Below, one piece after another: positions 8,427 through 16,720 of a DNA stretch of 60,528 bases. Positions within the stretch are counted from its first letter, which is position 1; every line of letters starts with the position of its first letter. The stretch is from Hallerella sp964587155 (GTDB lineage: Bacteria > Fibrobacterota > Fibrobacteria > Fibrobacterales > Fibrobacteraceae). The stretch spans positions 1-60,528 of the forward strand of contig CAZPKF010000017.1 of the NCBI GenBank assembly GCA_964587155.1, written 5' to 3'. A program made the position numbers and the translations under genes. Below the pieces are notes generated by a model. The model saw only the letters and a program-made list of their open reading frames with translations. It did not search any database and had not been told where the DNA came from.

Positions 8427-9272
8427 ATGAGCATAACCCGTTATATTTTGCAAATTCATTGTCCTGATCAAAAAGGACTTATCGCCGGGACCACTCAGGT
8501 TCTGGCCAAAGCCGGAGCCAACATCATCGATTTGACTCAGCACACGGCGAAAGATATTGAAACATTTTTTTTGCGCGCCGTTTTTGAATGCGAACCGGAT
8601 GCTGCCGAAGAAATTTCCAAGCACTTTGAATCCATTGGCCCGCGCCTTTCGCTCGCATGGAAATTGCACGATACGTCCAAGGTGAAGAGGCTAGCCCTGT
8701 TTGTTTCCAAAACGGATCATTGCCTTTACGATTTGCTGTTGAAACACCGCGATGGGGATTTGCCCTGTGAATTTAGCTGCATCGTGAGCAATCATACGGA
8801 ATTAGGGCCTGTCGGCGGCACATTCGGCGTTCCCTTTTACTACGTTCCAAGCAATCAAGACAAGGCTGTGTCCGAAAATCGATTCCGCGAAATCATCCAA
8901 GAGACGAAAACGGACGGCATCGTGCTCGCACGTTATATGCAAATCCTTTCTGCCAAATTCACCGAAGAATTTGAATACAAGATTGTGAACATTCACCACG
9001 GATTCCTCCCCGCGTTTAAAGGGGCAAAGCCTTATCATCAGGCGTGGCACAAAGGAGTGAAAATCATCGGGGCGACGGCGCATTTCGCTACCCAGGATTT
9101 GGACCAGGGACCGATTATTTGCCAAGACGTGCAGCGGGTCCCAGAAACGGCATCCATCGACGAACTTGTGGAGCTAGGCAAGGACATTGAAAAACGAACC
9201 CTTTCCACGGCAGTTAAAATTTGGCTCGAACACCGCGTCTTCGTATTCGATGGACGCACATTCATTCTGTAA
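8427..9272 (+). CDS. purU: Formyltetrahydrofolate deformylase
   Basis: Hydrolyses 10-formyl-THF to formate and THF, feeding formate to purine synthesis and balancing one-carbon pools. The N-terminal ACT domain (about 1-80; MSITRYILQIHCPDQKGLIA) is followed by a formyltransferase-fold domain with KTDHCLYDLLLKHRDGDL, CIVSNHTELG, the catalytic NIHHGFLPAFKGAKPYHQA region (Asn-x-His) and the late DLDQGPIICQDV segment with the third catalytic Asp. Length 281 is normal. The start at 8427 is preferred over an upstream TTG because it begins the ACT domain and fits the TATATT box. purN lies elsewhere in the window and uses the same cofactor. Confidence 0.93.
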   Translation: MSITRYILQIHCPDQKGLIAGTTQVLAKAGANIIDLTQHTAKDIETFFLRAVFECEPDAAEEISKHFESIGPRLSLAWKLHDTSKVKRLALFVSKTDHCLYDLLLKHRDGDLPCEFSCIVSNHTELGPVGGTFGVPFYYVPSNQDKAVSENRFREIIQETKTDGIVLARYMQILSAKFTEEFEYKIVNIHHGFLPAFKGAKPYHQAWHKGVKIIGATAHFATQDLDQGPIICQDVQRVPETASIDELVELGKDIEKRTLSTAVKIWLEHRVFVFDGRTFIL

Positions 9273-9283
9273 GGAATTCTCCT

Positions 9284-9787
9284 ATGGAAGACGAAAAGAA
9301 AATCCAGGATGCGGAAATCGTTTCGACGAATCCGAATCCCGAAGAAGTCGCAGAAACTCAAATTCCCGAATCGTTTCCGGCTCCCGAAACGGTGAAGGTC
9401 CCGGAAAAAGATTCGGCAGCGGGTGAAGGCACTCCGGAAAAGCCCCAGGTAATCGTCAAGAAAGAACGCGGATTCACTTATTTTGTCGGATTCGCCTTGT
9501 TGACGGTGTTGGCGATTATTTTCTTCTTTATTCCGGGGATTGCGCTCGTTTACCTGGTCAGCTGCCTTGCTGCGATTTCTGCCCCAGTTGCGTGGATTTT
9601 CGCCGCGATAATTTCTGTCATCGCCTGGTTGATTTTCAAGTTGAAAATCAAAGGATTCAAAAAATCGTTCCTTTGGTATATCGGACTTTGCGTGTTGGTT
9701 TCCATCATTCTAGTATCCCTATCTGCCTTCACCAGCTATCAGGTTTTGAGCGGAATCCTTTCCCTGCTTATCGGAGGAGCGAATTGA
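9284..9787 (+). CDS. Small polytopic membrane protein
   Basis: A 167-residue protein of unknown function. The first 60 residues are acidic and proline-rich (repeated NPNPEEVAETQ, PESFPAPETVK) and probably disordered in the cytoplasm. About four hydrophobic segments follow from residue 67 to the end, the first two joined by an IPG turn. The ATG at 9284 is preceded by AAGGA. It ends 1 bp before pyrE, and the GGAGGA before pyrE lies inside its last codons, so the two are likely translated from one message. Confidence 0.72.
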   Translation: MEDEKKIQDAEIVSTNPNPEEVAETQIPESFPAPETVKVPEKDSAAGEGTPEKPQVIVKKERGFTYFVGFALLTVLAIIFFFIPGIALVYLVSCLAAISAPVAWIFAAIISVIAWLIFKLKIKGFKKSFLWYIGLCVLVSIILVSLSAFTSYQVLSGILSLLIGGAN

Positions 9788-9788
9788 T

Positions 9789-10457
9789 ATGATTTTCAAA
9801 GAAGAATTTGTACGTTTTTTGGTTGAAACCGGAGCTCTCAAGTTTGGTTCTTTCGTAACCAAAAGCGGTCGCCATACGCCGTATTTCATCAATACGGGAG
9901 AATTTCGTACGGGAAAGGCTCTATCCCGTTTGTCCGCTTTCTATGCTCAGGCATTTGTGGAACATTTTCAGGGCAAGGCTACAAATCTTTTTGGACCTGC
10001 GTATAAAGGAATTCCCCTTTGCGCAGCCACGGCGATTGCCCTTTTTGAAAATCACGGATTGGATTTGAGCTTTACTTATAACCGTAAAGAAGCGAAGGAT
10101 CACGGAGAAGGCGGAAATCTTGTCGGAGACACGTATCGCGAAGAAAAAAATGTCGTCATTATTGAAGACGTTATTACGGCGGGGACTTCTGTAAACGAAA
10201 CCATGCAAACGATGAAGAATTTCCCCAATGCGCGAATTAAAGGTTTACTTATTTCCGTTGATCGTCGGGAACGTTTGGAAAACGGGAAATCCGCATTGGA
10301 AACCGTTGAAGAAACTTATGGAATCGAAGCGCATTCCATCATCAATATCGACGATATCATCGCGTTCCTCGAAAACGAATCCAACCGCCAGGCGATAAAC
10401 GCCCCTGCCGATATTTTAGAACGAGTCCGCGCCTATCGGAAGGAATGGGGTGTGTAA
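9789..10457 (+). CDS. pyrE: Orotate phosphoribosyltransferase
   Basis: Converts orotate and PRPP to orotidine 5'-phosphate in de novo pyrimidine synthesis. The 222-residue protein has the substrate loop FVTKSGRHTPYFINTGEF, the GPAYKGIPL segment, the catalytic flexible loop RKEAKDHGEGGNLVG and the PRPP-binding motif VVIIEDVITAGTSV (about 118-131). The tail agrees with the E. coli-like class of about 213 residues. A GGAGGA sits about 12 bp before the ATG. The stop overlaps the next start by one base (TAATG). Confidence 0.95.
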   Translation: MIFKEEFVRFLVETGALKFGSFVTKSGRHTPYFINTGEFRTGKALSRLSAFYAQAFVEHFQGKATNLFGPAYKGIPLCAATAIALFENHGLDLSFTYNRKEAKDHGEGGNLVGDTYREEKNVVIIEDVITAGTSVNETMQTMKNFPNARIKGLLISVDRRERLENGKSALETVEETYGIEAHSIINIDDIIAFLENESNRQAINAPADILERVRAYRKEWGV

Positions 10458-11143
10458 TGCGGTTTGCGCTCTTGCTGTTTGCAATTGTCCTTGCTTCTTG
10501 CACAGGCAAACAATGGAGCGCAAGTCATCCTTATTACCGTGAATCGCCTAAAGCCGAAGAAGAAATCGGTTTACTTGGTTTGCATCAAGCGGTCGTCATT
10601 ACGCGGGACAAATGGTTTTCTAAAAAACTGGAAATTTCCCGGGATTCCGTTTACACGGTGTTGGGAAAACAAGTTGAAGACGCATTTGTTCGGGAATTGC
10701 GGCAAATGCGTTATCCGGAACTTTCCGTTTGGCCGGATTCTTTTTACGCTTCGTTCCCCGAAGAATCGCAAAAATTGGATGAACGGATTTATGTCAAAGG
10801 TGCGTTTCCTGAGCAAGGTGTTGTTCTCCGCGGGGAATCCGGAAATGCGCCCAAACATTTGATTCTCATCCACGAATGCACGCTGGGCTTGGATCTTTCG
10901 AAAGACGCTTTTTTCGATTACGCATTGATTAACCGCGAAGATTCTGACAAACGCACTTCGAATGCGTTGACAATCATCTTGTCTTATTCGCTTTGGGACA
11001 ACGAAAAACAGCGCGCTCTTTATTCCGCTGTTGCAGAAGTTCCTCTTGAAATAGCGGGGGAACTTTCCGCGGGAGATGTGTCGAAAGTTTCGGCGTTGGC
11101 GGCAGACAGCTTGATCCGGGGAATTGACGGAGGTGTGCAATGA
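10457..11143 (+). CDS. Lipoprotein of unknown function
   Basis: A 228-residue protein with a lipoprotein signal peptide ending LASC. It has no family I recognise. The mature part has a DKWFSKKLEISRDSVYTVLG stretch, a middle beta region containing HLILIHECTLGLD and a late ILSYSLWDNEKQRALYSAVA, which together resemble periplasmic lipoproteins that sample other envelope components, but this is only an impression. The start at 10457 overlaps the pyrE stop (TAATG) and the stop overlaps the next gene by ATGA, so it is coupled to both neighbours. Confidence 0.7.
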   Translation: MRFALLLFAIVLASCTGKQWSASHPYYRESPKAEEEIGLLGLHQAVVITRDKWFSKKLEISRDSVYTVLGKQVEDAFVRELRQMRYPELSVWPDSFYASFPEESQKLDERIYVKGAFPEQGVVLRGESGNAPKHLILIHECTLGLDLSKDAFFDYALINREDSDKRTSNALTIILSYSLWDNEKQRALYSAVAEVPLEIAGELSAGDVSKVSALAADSLIRGIDGGVQ

Positions 11144-12399
11144 AATGGCGCTTGATTTTTATCTTGACGTTTTTGTCCGCCACCGTTTTGTTCGCCGGGG
11201 AAGTTTTTTTTCGGAGTCCCTACGTTCTTTGGCAAGACCCGGAAATTCTCTTGTGGACGCCGGATTCCACTATTCCTATCGAAGCAAAAGAATTTGCCCT
11301 ATCTTTAAAACGGGGCAATGGCGGCATCGGAAATCCTTCGGTCCGCGTGGCGGGGGAATGGACGCGGGACACAAATGCCGCTCTTTACGCCAAATGGCTC
11401 GGAAACAATTTGGAACGGGGACTTCCTGCGGAATATTTTAAGGCGCGCAATCCAGAAGTTCAACGAAAAATTTCGGGAGTGGAAGACAAATATCTCCTTT
11501 ACTTGAGCAGAAAAGGAAACTCCCTGCTGGTTGCGCTTTTTGACGAGGGCAGTTATGCGCCAAAGGCGGCGGGAGTGCTTCCGTATCATGCGGATAAAAT
11601 CCAATTGGGCGATGAAATTGCGGAAATGTTTTTTGAAGGCAGCGCCTCCCGGCGTTTAACTAAAGAAGAACGCGCCAAAAAATCGACGGAACCGGATAAT
11701 TTTTATGCGGAGCTTCCCAAATTTCGGTGGTGGGTGGGGGTCGCAGGCGGTTATACGCGGGCCAAGATTCCGTTGACTCCTGATGATTGGTATCAGCGAA
11801 AATTAGACAGCAAAATCAAGAATTACCGCAATACACGAGATTCCCTGTCTGCCTGGAATTTTTTGGAAGACGGTTCTCCGTTGTTGAATGTTTACGCCGA
11901 GGCAAACTGGTACGATTTCATCGGGGCGGAACTTTTTTTCCGCTTTTCGGAACACGAAGCGAAAATCGATGAAAGCGATTCTGTTTACAGGGAACTGGAT
12001 GAATGGACTTTTTACCGTTTTGAAATCGGAATAGGCCTTGTGCTTTCCCATCGGATTCCTCTGGGGAAAAAGGTCGATTTGATGCCACATGTTTCTTTGG
12101 GCTTTTTGTATAGCTTCTTTTCAGAATCCATCGACACGAAAAGCGGTTATGAACCTTCGGGCGCTTATAAATCGCGATTTGAATTCAAGGACTTTTACAA
12201 GGGCGCTCTGCTTTCTGCCGGTGTCCGGGGAATTTTCTTTGACCATTATGGCTTGGATTTGCGGGCGGGAATCGCCGGGCGGGGGCGTATCTTAGACAGG
12301 GAACCGTCTGTGGATGCCGTTGCAGAACCAACGGAAATCGGCGGTTCAACTATTGACTGCTTTATCCAGTTGGGACTAGAATATCACTGGTCGTTATAA
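11140..12399 (+). CDS. Exported outer-membrane barrel-like protein
   Basis: A 419-residue protein with a signal peptide (MKWRLIFILTFLSATVLFA). The N-terminal 190 residues are a soluble mixed region ending in a lysine-rich SRRLTKEERAKKS. From about 200 on it looks like a beta barrel: RWWVGVAGGYTRAKI, LNVYAEANWYDFIGAELFFR, YRFEIGIGLVLSHRIPL, VSLGFLYSFFS, GALLSAGVRGIFFDHYGLDL and a C-terminal FIQLGLEYHWSL. The ATGA overlap with the preceding lipoprotein suggests a lipoprotein-plus-barrel pair working together in the outer membrane. Specific function unknown. Confidence 0.72.
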   Translation: MKWRLIFILTFLSATVLFAGEVFFRSPYVLWQDPEILLWTPDSTIPIEAKEFALSLKRGNGGIGNPSVRVAGEWTRDTNAALYAKWLGNNLERGLPAEYFKARNPEVQRKISGVEDKYLLYLSRKGNSLLVALFDEGSYAPKAAGVLPYHADKIQLGDEIAEMFFEGSASRRLTKEERAKKSTEPDNFYAELPKFRWWVGVAGGYTRAKIPLTPDDWYQRKLDSKIKNYRNTRDSLSAWNFLEDGSPLLNVYAEANWYDFIGAELFFRFSEHEAKIDESDSVYRELDEWTFYRFEIGIGLVLSHRIPLGKKVDLMPHVSLGFLYSFFSESIDTKSGYEPSGAYKSRFEFKDFYKGALLSAGVRGIFFDHYGLDLRAGIAGRGRILDREPSVDAVAEPTEIGGSTIDCFIQLGLEYHWSL

Positions 12400-12420
12400 A
12401 GATGTGAGAACGCTTGGAAT

Positions 12421-14112
12421 TTAAGCGCGCACATCTTCGTGGACGATTTCTGCGCCCAAGGCCTGAGTCGCCGTCACCAAGTGTTCTTTGACTTTCCGGT
12501 AAGAGCTCAGTAAATCGGTAAAGGTTGTCGTCAACAGGGGGTCTTCGTTGATTTCTGCAACGTGGCTCCAGTGTTTTGCTCGGTATTCGCGGACAAGTTC
12601 TGTAATTTCGTGGCCTTCGCGGCGGACTTCGACTAGTTTTCGGACATCTTGCGGGTTTTCCAAAACATCGCCCACATCGGCAGCCAGTTTTGAAACGCTT
12701 TCGTGCAAGACGATAAGTTCTTCGTGGTGCGTTTTGTCAAAATTCACGTTGTGATCCCGCATCCGGAGAGCGAGCTTTAAAATTTGAGTCACGTAGTCGG
12801 ATGCCGATTCTAAATCATCGCTCATACGGAGTTGGCGTTCGGCATCGTTCGCAATGCTTTTTGAAACGCTGGTCGATAGAAGAGCCGTTAAAAAACCGAT
12901 GACTTCGGTCTGTGCCGTGTCTAATTTGTTCTCGGCATCGAAAATGCGTTCAACGACTGTTTTGTCTGCTTTGCCGTCAATGACAAGCCGCAAATCGCCA
13001 AGCATATCGCGTACGGTTTTGTTCATCATGGACATTTCGCGGGCCGATTGGGTAATCGCGGCAAAGGGCGATTTGATAAGGGCGGGTTCGAGTTTTGTCA
13101 CTACGGCGTGTTTTGGAGTAACTTTGTTCGGGAACAGTTTGTCTAAAAGTGCGGGGATCTTTCCGGTGAAAGGCAAAAGGACAAGCGTGTTGACGATGTT
13201 GAACGTTGTATGATAAAGGGCAATGGCTAGAGTTACGTTCTTGGGATCGTCTGGATTTGCCACGCCAAAGGCTGTATTCAAAAGCCATCTCATGCCGGAA
13301 ATCGTTGGATCGAATAGGAGTGTTACCCAAATAACGCCAAAGACGTTGAAAAGTAAGTGGAAAATGGCCGCGCGCCGTGCATGGCGGGATGTATTAGCCG
13401 CAATCATCAAGGCGGCAATCGTACAACCGATATTTTGTCCCAAGACCATTGCCGCTGCGGTGTTGAATCCGATGAGTCCCTGAGAAGCAAGGACAATGGT
13501 GACGCCTAAAGAGGCGGAGCTGGATTGCATGATGGTCGCAAGGAGGAATCCCACGAGAATGCATGCGCAAATACTGAAGAAACTTTCGGCGTTGAATACG
13601 GCCAAGGCGTTTAAGAAGTCCTGGTTGTTCGAAACCGGTGCAAGGGAAACTTTCATTGCGGCGAGGCCGACAAAAACAAGGCCCACGCCGAGGAGGGCTA
13701 GGGCCGAATATTTAACGCGTTCTTTTTTGGCAAAACAGTAAACAAGAGCGCAGGCTCCAGCCAAAGGCATTCCGTATTGGTCCATGTTGAGGACTAGAAC
13801 CCAGCCGGTGATAGTCGTCCCGATGTTTGCGCCCATGATAACGCCTAATGTTTGGGAAAGCTGCATGATCCCGGCGTTTACAAAACCGATGACCATGGCC
13901 ATGGTCACTGCGCTAGACTGGACAAGGCAGGTGACTCCCATGCCGACCAAGACCCCAAGAACACGGTGGTTCGTGACTTTGCCGATGAGTTTTTGAAGTG
14001 TCGGACCGGCTATTGTTTGCAGGCCCATGGAAAGGAATCGTAATCCGAGGAGGAATATGCCTACGCCGCCGATAAGGAAAATGACGCATTGGGCAATTTG
14101 AGAAAACAGCAT
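12421..14112 (-). CDS. Na/Pi cotransporter family protein with PhoU-like tail
   Basis: Probable sodium-driven phosphate transporter or phosphate homeostasis protein of the inner membrane (NptA/YjbB type). Two inverted hydrophobic repeats carry the family QSS motifs: TCLVQSSAVTMAMVIGF (about residue 65) and IMQSSSASLGVTIVLA (about 205), each followed by a GxNIG segment (GVIMGANIGTTITG, GQNIGCTIAA). From about 350 to the end is a helical PhoU-like domain with repeated acidic helices. Length 563 is normal. AAGGAAG precedes the ATG, so this gene belongs to the Shine-Dalgarno class. It is convergent with the preceding barrel gene, 21 bp apart, with no evident terminator. Confidence 0.93.
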   Translation of the reverse strand: MLFSQIAQCVIFLIGGVGIFLLGLRFLSMGLQTIAGPTLQKLIGKVTNHRVLGVLVGMGVTCLVQSSAVTMAMVIGFVNAGIMQLSQTLGVIMGANIGTTITGWVLVLNMDQYGMPLAGACALVYCFAKKERVKYSALALLGVGLVFVGLAAMKVSLAPVSNNQDFLNALAVFNAESFFSICACILVGFLLATIMQSSSASLGVTIVLASQGLIGFNTAAAMVLGQNIGCTIAALMIAANTSRHARRAAIFHLLFNVFGVIWVTLLFDPTISGMRWLLNTAFGVANPDDPKNVTLAIALYHTTFNIVNTLVLLPFTGKIPALLDKLFPNKVTPKHAVVTKLEPALIKSPFAAITQSAREMSMMNKTVRDMLGDLRLVIDGKADKTVVERIFDAENKLDTAQTEVIGFLTALLSTSVSKSIANDAERQLRMSDDLESASDYVTQILKLALRMRDHNVNFDKTHHEELIVLHESVSKLAADVGDVLENPQDVRKLVEVRREGHEITELVREYRAKHWSHVAEINEDPLLTTTFTDLLSSYRKVKEHLVTATQALGAEIVHEDVRA

Positions 14113-14270
14113 CGTTAGTGCTTCCTTGTAGGATATGTCAAGTCGTTGCTCATTCGTTACCTAACGGTTCAAATTTAGAATTTCGGGAAGCCTTTTTTGA
14201 AAAATTTTTCAAAATTTTCCCAAAATCATTCCGTTCTATTTTACAAAAGCCTCTAGTGGGATGGATGGTT
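14113..14270. other. 158-bp gap with an AT-rich palindrome
   Basis: This is the start region of the NptA-like gene and lies after the end of coaE on the same strand. It holds a perfect 20-base palindrome of A and T with one G/C pair (14195-14214), inside a longer imperfect fold with GGGAA and TTCCC ends. It could act as a terminator for coaE or a protein-binding site; no T-run after a GC stem makes the first unclear. No other feature seen. Confidence 0.4.
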
Positions 14271-14858
14271 TCAAATTTGGGTCAATTTTTGAATTTGGGA
14301 AAGCACCGAATCCAATGATGAAGAATTGTCGATGTGGGCGTAATGCGCATTGGGGGGCAGAGGATCTTGTGCTTGGATTTGCATCCGGCGTTCGGCGTCT
14401 TCCCGGGAAAGTCCCCGTTGCATTAAACGTTCGAGACGGAGGGAATCGGGGGCTTCTACTATCCAAATTTCTGAAAGTCTATGTGAAAATTCGGGCCATT
14501 TAAAAAGCAGAGCGCCTTCGATGGCGGCTAATTTGGGGGAATTGGGGGATGAGGCCTTTGCCAAAAGCTTTGATTCGACTCGTTCCTGGAGAATGGGGTA
14601 AACGATGTTTTCCAAATCGGCGAGAGAGTTCACGTCTTTGAAAACGCAATTGGCCAAAGCGATGCGGTCTACAGCGTTTTCCCGGATGCAATTTGCGCCA
14701 AAACGGTCTGCGATTTTTTGCCGGAGAAGTTCCGATTCCGCATACAGAGCGTGCATTTCGCGGTCTAAATCCAGAACAAATGCACCGCGTTCCGAAAGGA
14801 GGGCTCCGACTGCACTCTTTCCGCTGCCAATTTTTCCGCAGATTCCAATTGTCTTCAT
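14271..14858 (-). CDS. coaE: Dephospho-CoA kinase
   Basis: Phosphorylates the 3'-OH of dephospho-CoA, the last step of CoA synthesis. The 195-residue protein starts MKTIGICGKIGSGKSAVG with the P-loop GKIGSGKS (about 8-15), then DLDREMHALYAESE, a conserved LENIVYPILQERVE segment and the LID-like RLEQ-type stretch SLRLERLMQRGLSREDAERR. panD, which acts earlier in the same pathway, is also in this window but not adjacent. No Shine-Dalgarno; TAAATT sits at exactly -12 to -7. It is divergent from purC with a 29-bp gap. Confidence 0.93.
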   Translation of the reverse strand: MKTIGICGKIGSGKSAVGALLSERGAFVLDLDREMHALYAESELLRQKIADRFGANCIRENAVDRIALANCVFKDVNSLADLENIVYPILQERVESKLLAKASSPNSPKLAAIEGALLFKWPEFSHRLSEIWIVEAPDSLRLERLMQRGLSREDAERRMQIQAQDPLPPNAHYAHIDNSSSLDSVLSQIQKLTQI

Positions 14859-14864
14859 AGTGGG

Positions 14865-14870
14865 AATTTA
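14865..14870 (-). promoter_or_regulatory. -10-like TAAATT before coaE
   Basis: TAAATT lies at -12 to -7 of the coaE ATG at 14858 on the minus strand. The next bases on the plus strand (14873-14878, TAAATT) form the corresponding box for purC. Confidence 0.45.
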
Positions 14871-14887
14871 ATTAAATTTGAATCACC

Positions 14888-15772
14888 ATGAGTATGAAAT
14901 TTGAAACTCCGATTCAAGACGTTCCGCTGTTCCACCAAGGTAAGGTCCGCGACATGTACGACCTGGGGGACAGCTTCCTGATGGTCGCTAGCGACCGCCT
15001 TTCCGCTTTCGACGTGGTGTTGCCCACACCGATTCCCGGCAAAGGGAAAATCCTCAACCAGCTTTCGCTGTTCTGGTTCGAACATCTGGGGATGCCGAAC
15101 CATCTGATTACGGCGGATGTCGAAGAATATCCGGCTGCGCTGAAAAAGTACAAGGATTACTTGCGCGGACGCTCCATGATTGTGAAAAAGGCAAAGCGTC
15201 ACAGCGTGGAATGCATTGTTCGCGGTTATATCGTCGGCTCTGGCTGGAAAGATTACCAGCGGACTGGTAAGATTTGCGGACACGTTCTCCCTAAAGGCCT
15301 TGAACTTTGTCAAAAGCTCGAACAGCCGTTGTACACGCCGAGTACCAAGCCGGATGTTGGGCACGATGAAAATATTTCGTTTGAACAAACTTTCGATATT
15401 GTCGGCGAAAAAGTGGCGACAGAGCTTCGCGACCTTTCCCTTGACATTTATACGAAGGCCCGCGATTACGCAGCGACAAAAGGCATCATTTTGGCCGATA
15501 CCAAGTTTGAATTCGGCGAAATTGACGGCAAAACGGTTCTAATCGATGAAGTGTTGACTCCGGATTCAAGCCGTTACTGGCCAAAGGACAAGTATCAAGT
15601 CGGCAAAAATCAGGAAAGTTTCGACAAGCAATACGTCCGCGACTGGCTGGAAACTTTGGATTGGGGAAAAACGTACCCGGGTCCGGAAATTCCGGCGGAT
15701 GTCGTGAAAAATACGCTCGCCAAATACGAAGAAATCTTTGTCCGTCTTACGGGAAAACAACCGGAACTTTAA
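14888..15772 (+). CDS. purC: Phosphoribosylaminoimidazole-succinocarboxamide synthase (SAICAR synthase)
   Basis: Ligates aspartate to CAIR with ATP in purine synthesis. The 294-residue protein is of the longer, yeast Ade1-like class rather than the 237-residue E. coli form. Landmarks are HQGKVRDMYDLGDSFLMVAS (ATP-binding beta hairpin), RLSAFDVVLPTPIPGKGKIL, ECIVRGYIVGSGWKDYQRTG and IDEVLTPDSSRYW. An alternative start is 14894 (MK). It is followed by a strong terminator (15783-15824). purN, purU and this gene are three purine or formyl-folate genes scattered in 11 kb rather than in one operon. Confidence 0.95.
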   Translation: MSMKFETPIQDVPLFHQGKVRDMYDLGDSFLMVASDRLSAFDVVLPTPIPGKGKILNQLSLFWFEHLGMPNHLITADVEEYPAALKKYKDYLRGRSMIVKKAKRHSVECIVRGYIVGSGWKDYQRTGKICGHVLPKGLELCQKLEQPLYTPSTKPDVGHDENISFEQTFDIVGEKVATELRDLSLDIYTKARDYAATKGIILADTKFEFGEIDGKTVLIDEVLTPDSSRYWPKDKYQVGKNQESFDKQYVRDWLETLDWGKTYPGPEIPADVVKNTLAKYEEIFVRLTGKQPEL

Positions 15773-15782
15773 TTCAACATTC

Positions 15783-15824
15783 CTGGTGACGGGCTGAGAT
15801 TATGGCCCGCACCAGTTTTTTTTT
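15783..15824 (+). terminator. Rho-independent terminator of purC
   Basis: Two arms, CTGGTG-A-CGGGC and GCCCG-CACCAG, form a stem of 11 pairs with one bulged A and a 10-base loop, followed by nine T residues on the plus strand. It overlaps the end of the convergent yicC gene by two bases. Confidence 0.88.
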
Positions 15825-16701
15825 ATTCGATATTCATCGTCTGTTCGCGGATAGTTTCGACAGATTCTTTCAGACGAATGGCTAGGGCTGCAATTTGCGC
15901 ATTTTGGCATTTCGTGGCCAGCGTATTCGCTTCGCGTCCCATTTCTTGCAAGATGAATGTTAACCGCTTGCCTTGGTTTGAACCTTGTTCCAAGGTGGAC
16001 AAAAACAGCTTGTTGTGGCTGCGGAACCGTGTGATTTCCTCGTTGATGTCGAGCCTGTCTGCAACGACGCTCGCTTCTTGGACAACGCGCATCGGGTCGA
16101 CGCCTGCTTCTCCGACAAGGGAGGCCAGTCGTTCTTCAAATTTGCGTTTCCATTCTACAATCCGCAGGGGATCCTGCTTTGCAATTTCGTCTAAGACGGA
16201 ATCCATTTCGTGAACGCGGGATTCTAAATCCCGTTTCAAATTTTGGCCTTCTTTTTCGCGCATCCGGACTAATGATTCTAAAGCCCTGTCGAGGGACGCC
16301 AACAATTGCTTTTGGGCATTTTCTTCGTCGGAACGGTTTTCATAAAGAAGCACGCCGGGAACCGCCAACACCTGTTCTAAGCTGGGTTCGCCCGAAATTT
16401 TGTATTGCTGTTTAATGTCTCCGGCGATTTTCAAAAATGCTTCGACAGCTTCTTTTGAATAACCAGTTGGGAGTGTGGAGGTTTCTCCGTCCCCCAAAGA
16501 GATGTTCAAGTTGACGGAACCACGGGTCAGAAATTTTTTGACTTCTTCTTTGAGGGTGAATTCCAAATAGGAAAATGTTTTGGGTAAGTGGCAAGCGATT
16601 TCCAAAAAACGGTTGTTTACCGAGCGGATTTCCAGCGTGCAAGGCATTCCCTGCAGTTGGAATTCGTCTTTGCCGTAACCTGTCATTGATAAAATAGCCA
16701 T
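15823..16701 (-). CDS. yicC: YicC-family endoribonuclease
   Basis: YicC proteins are RNA-cleaving proteins implicated in small RNA decay. The 292-residue protein begins MAILSMTGYGKDEF, the family's invariant opening, has EIRSVNNRFLEIACHLP and ends with the conserved DINEEITRFRSHNKLF and GKRLTFILQEMGREANTLATK. Family assignment is firm; activity is inferred. TATATT lies at exactly -12 to -7 of the ATG with no Shine-Dalgarno sequence, 20 bp after the metX-metW stop. Confidence 0.93.
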   Translation of the reverse strand: MAILSMTGYGKDEFQLQGMPCTLEIRSVNNRFLEIACHLPKTFSYLEFTLKEEVKKFLTRGSVNLNISLGDGETSTLPTGYSKEAVEAFLKIAGDIKQQYKISGEPSLEQVLAVPGVLLYENRSDEENAQKQLLASLDRALESLVRMREKEGQNLKRDLESRVHEMDSVLDEIAKQDPLRIVEWKRKFEERLASLVGEAGVDPMRVVQEASVVADRLDINEEITRFRSHNKLFLSTLEQGSNQGKRLTFILQEMGREANTLATKCQNAQIAALAIRLKESVETIREQTMNIE

Positions 16702-16707
16702 AGGGAA

Positions 16708-16713
16708 AATATA
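16708..16713 (-). promoter_or_regulatory. -10-like TATATT before yicC
   Basis: TATATT at exactly -12 to -7 of the yicC ATG (16701), located within the 20-bp gap behind metX-metW. Bases between box and ATG are TTCCCT. Confidence 0.55.
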
Positions 16714-16720
16714 ATTTTAA

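Noticed and set aside
14195..14214. Perfect 20-base A/T palindrome as an operator
   Set aside because: AT-rich palindromes arise by chance and there is no second copy or bound regulator nearby; noted only as part of the gap.
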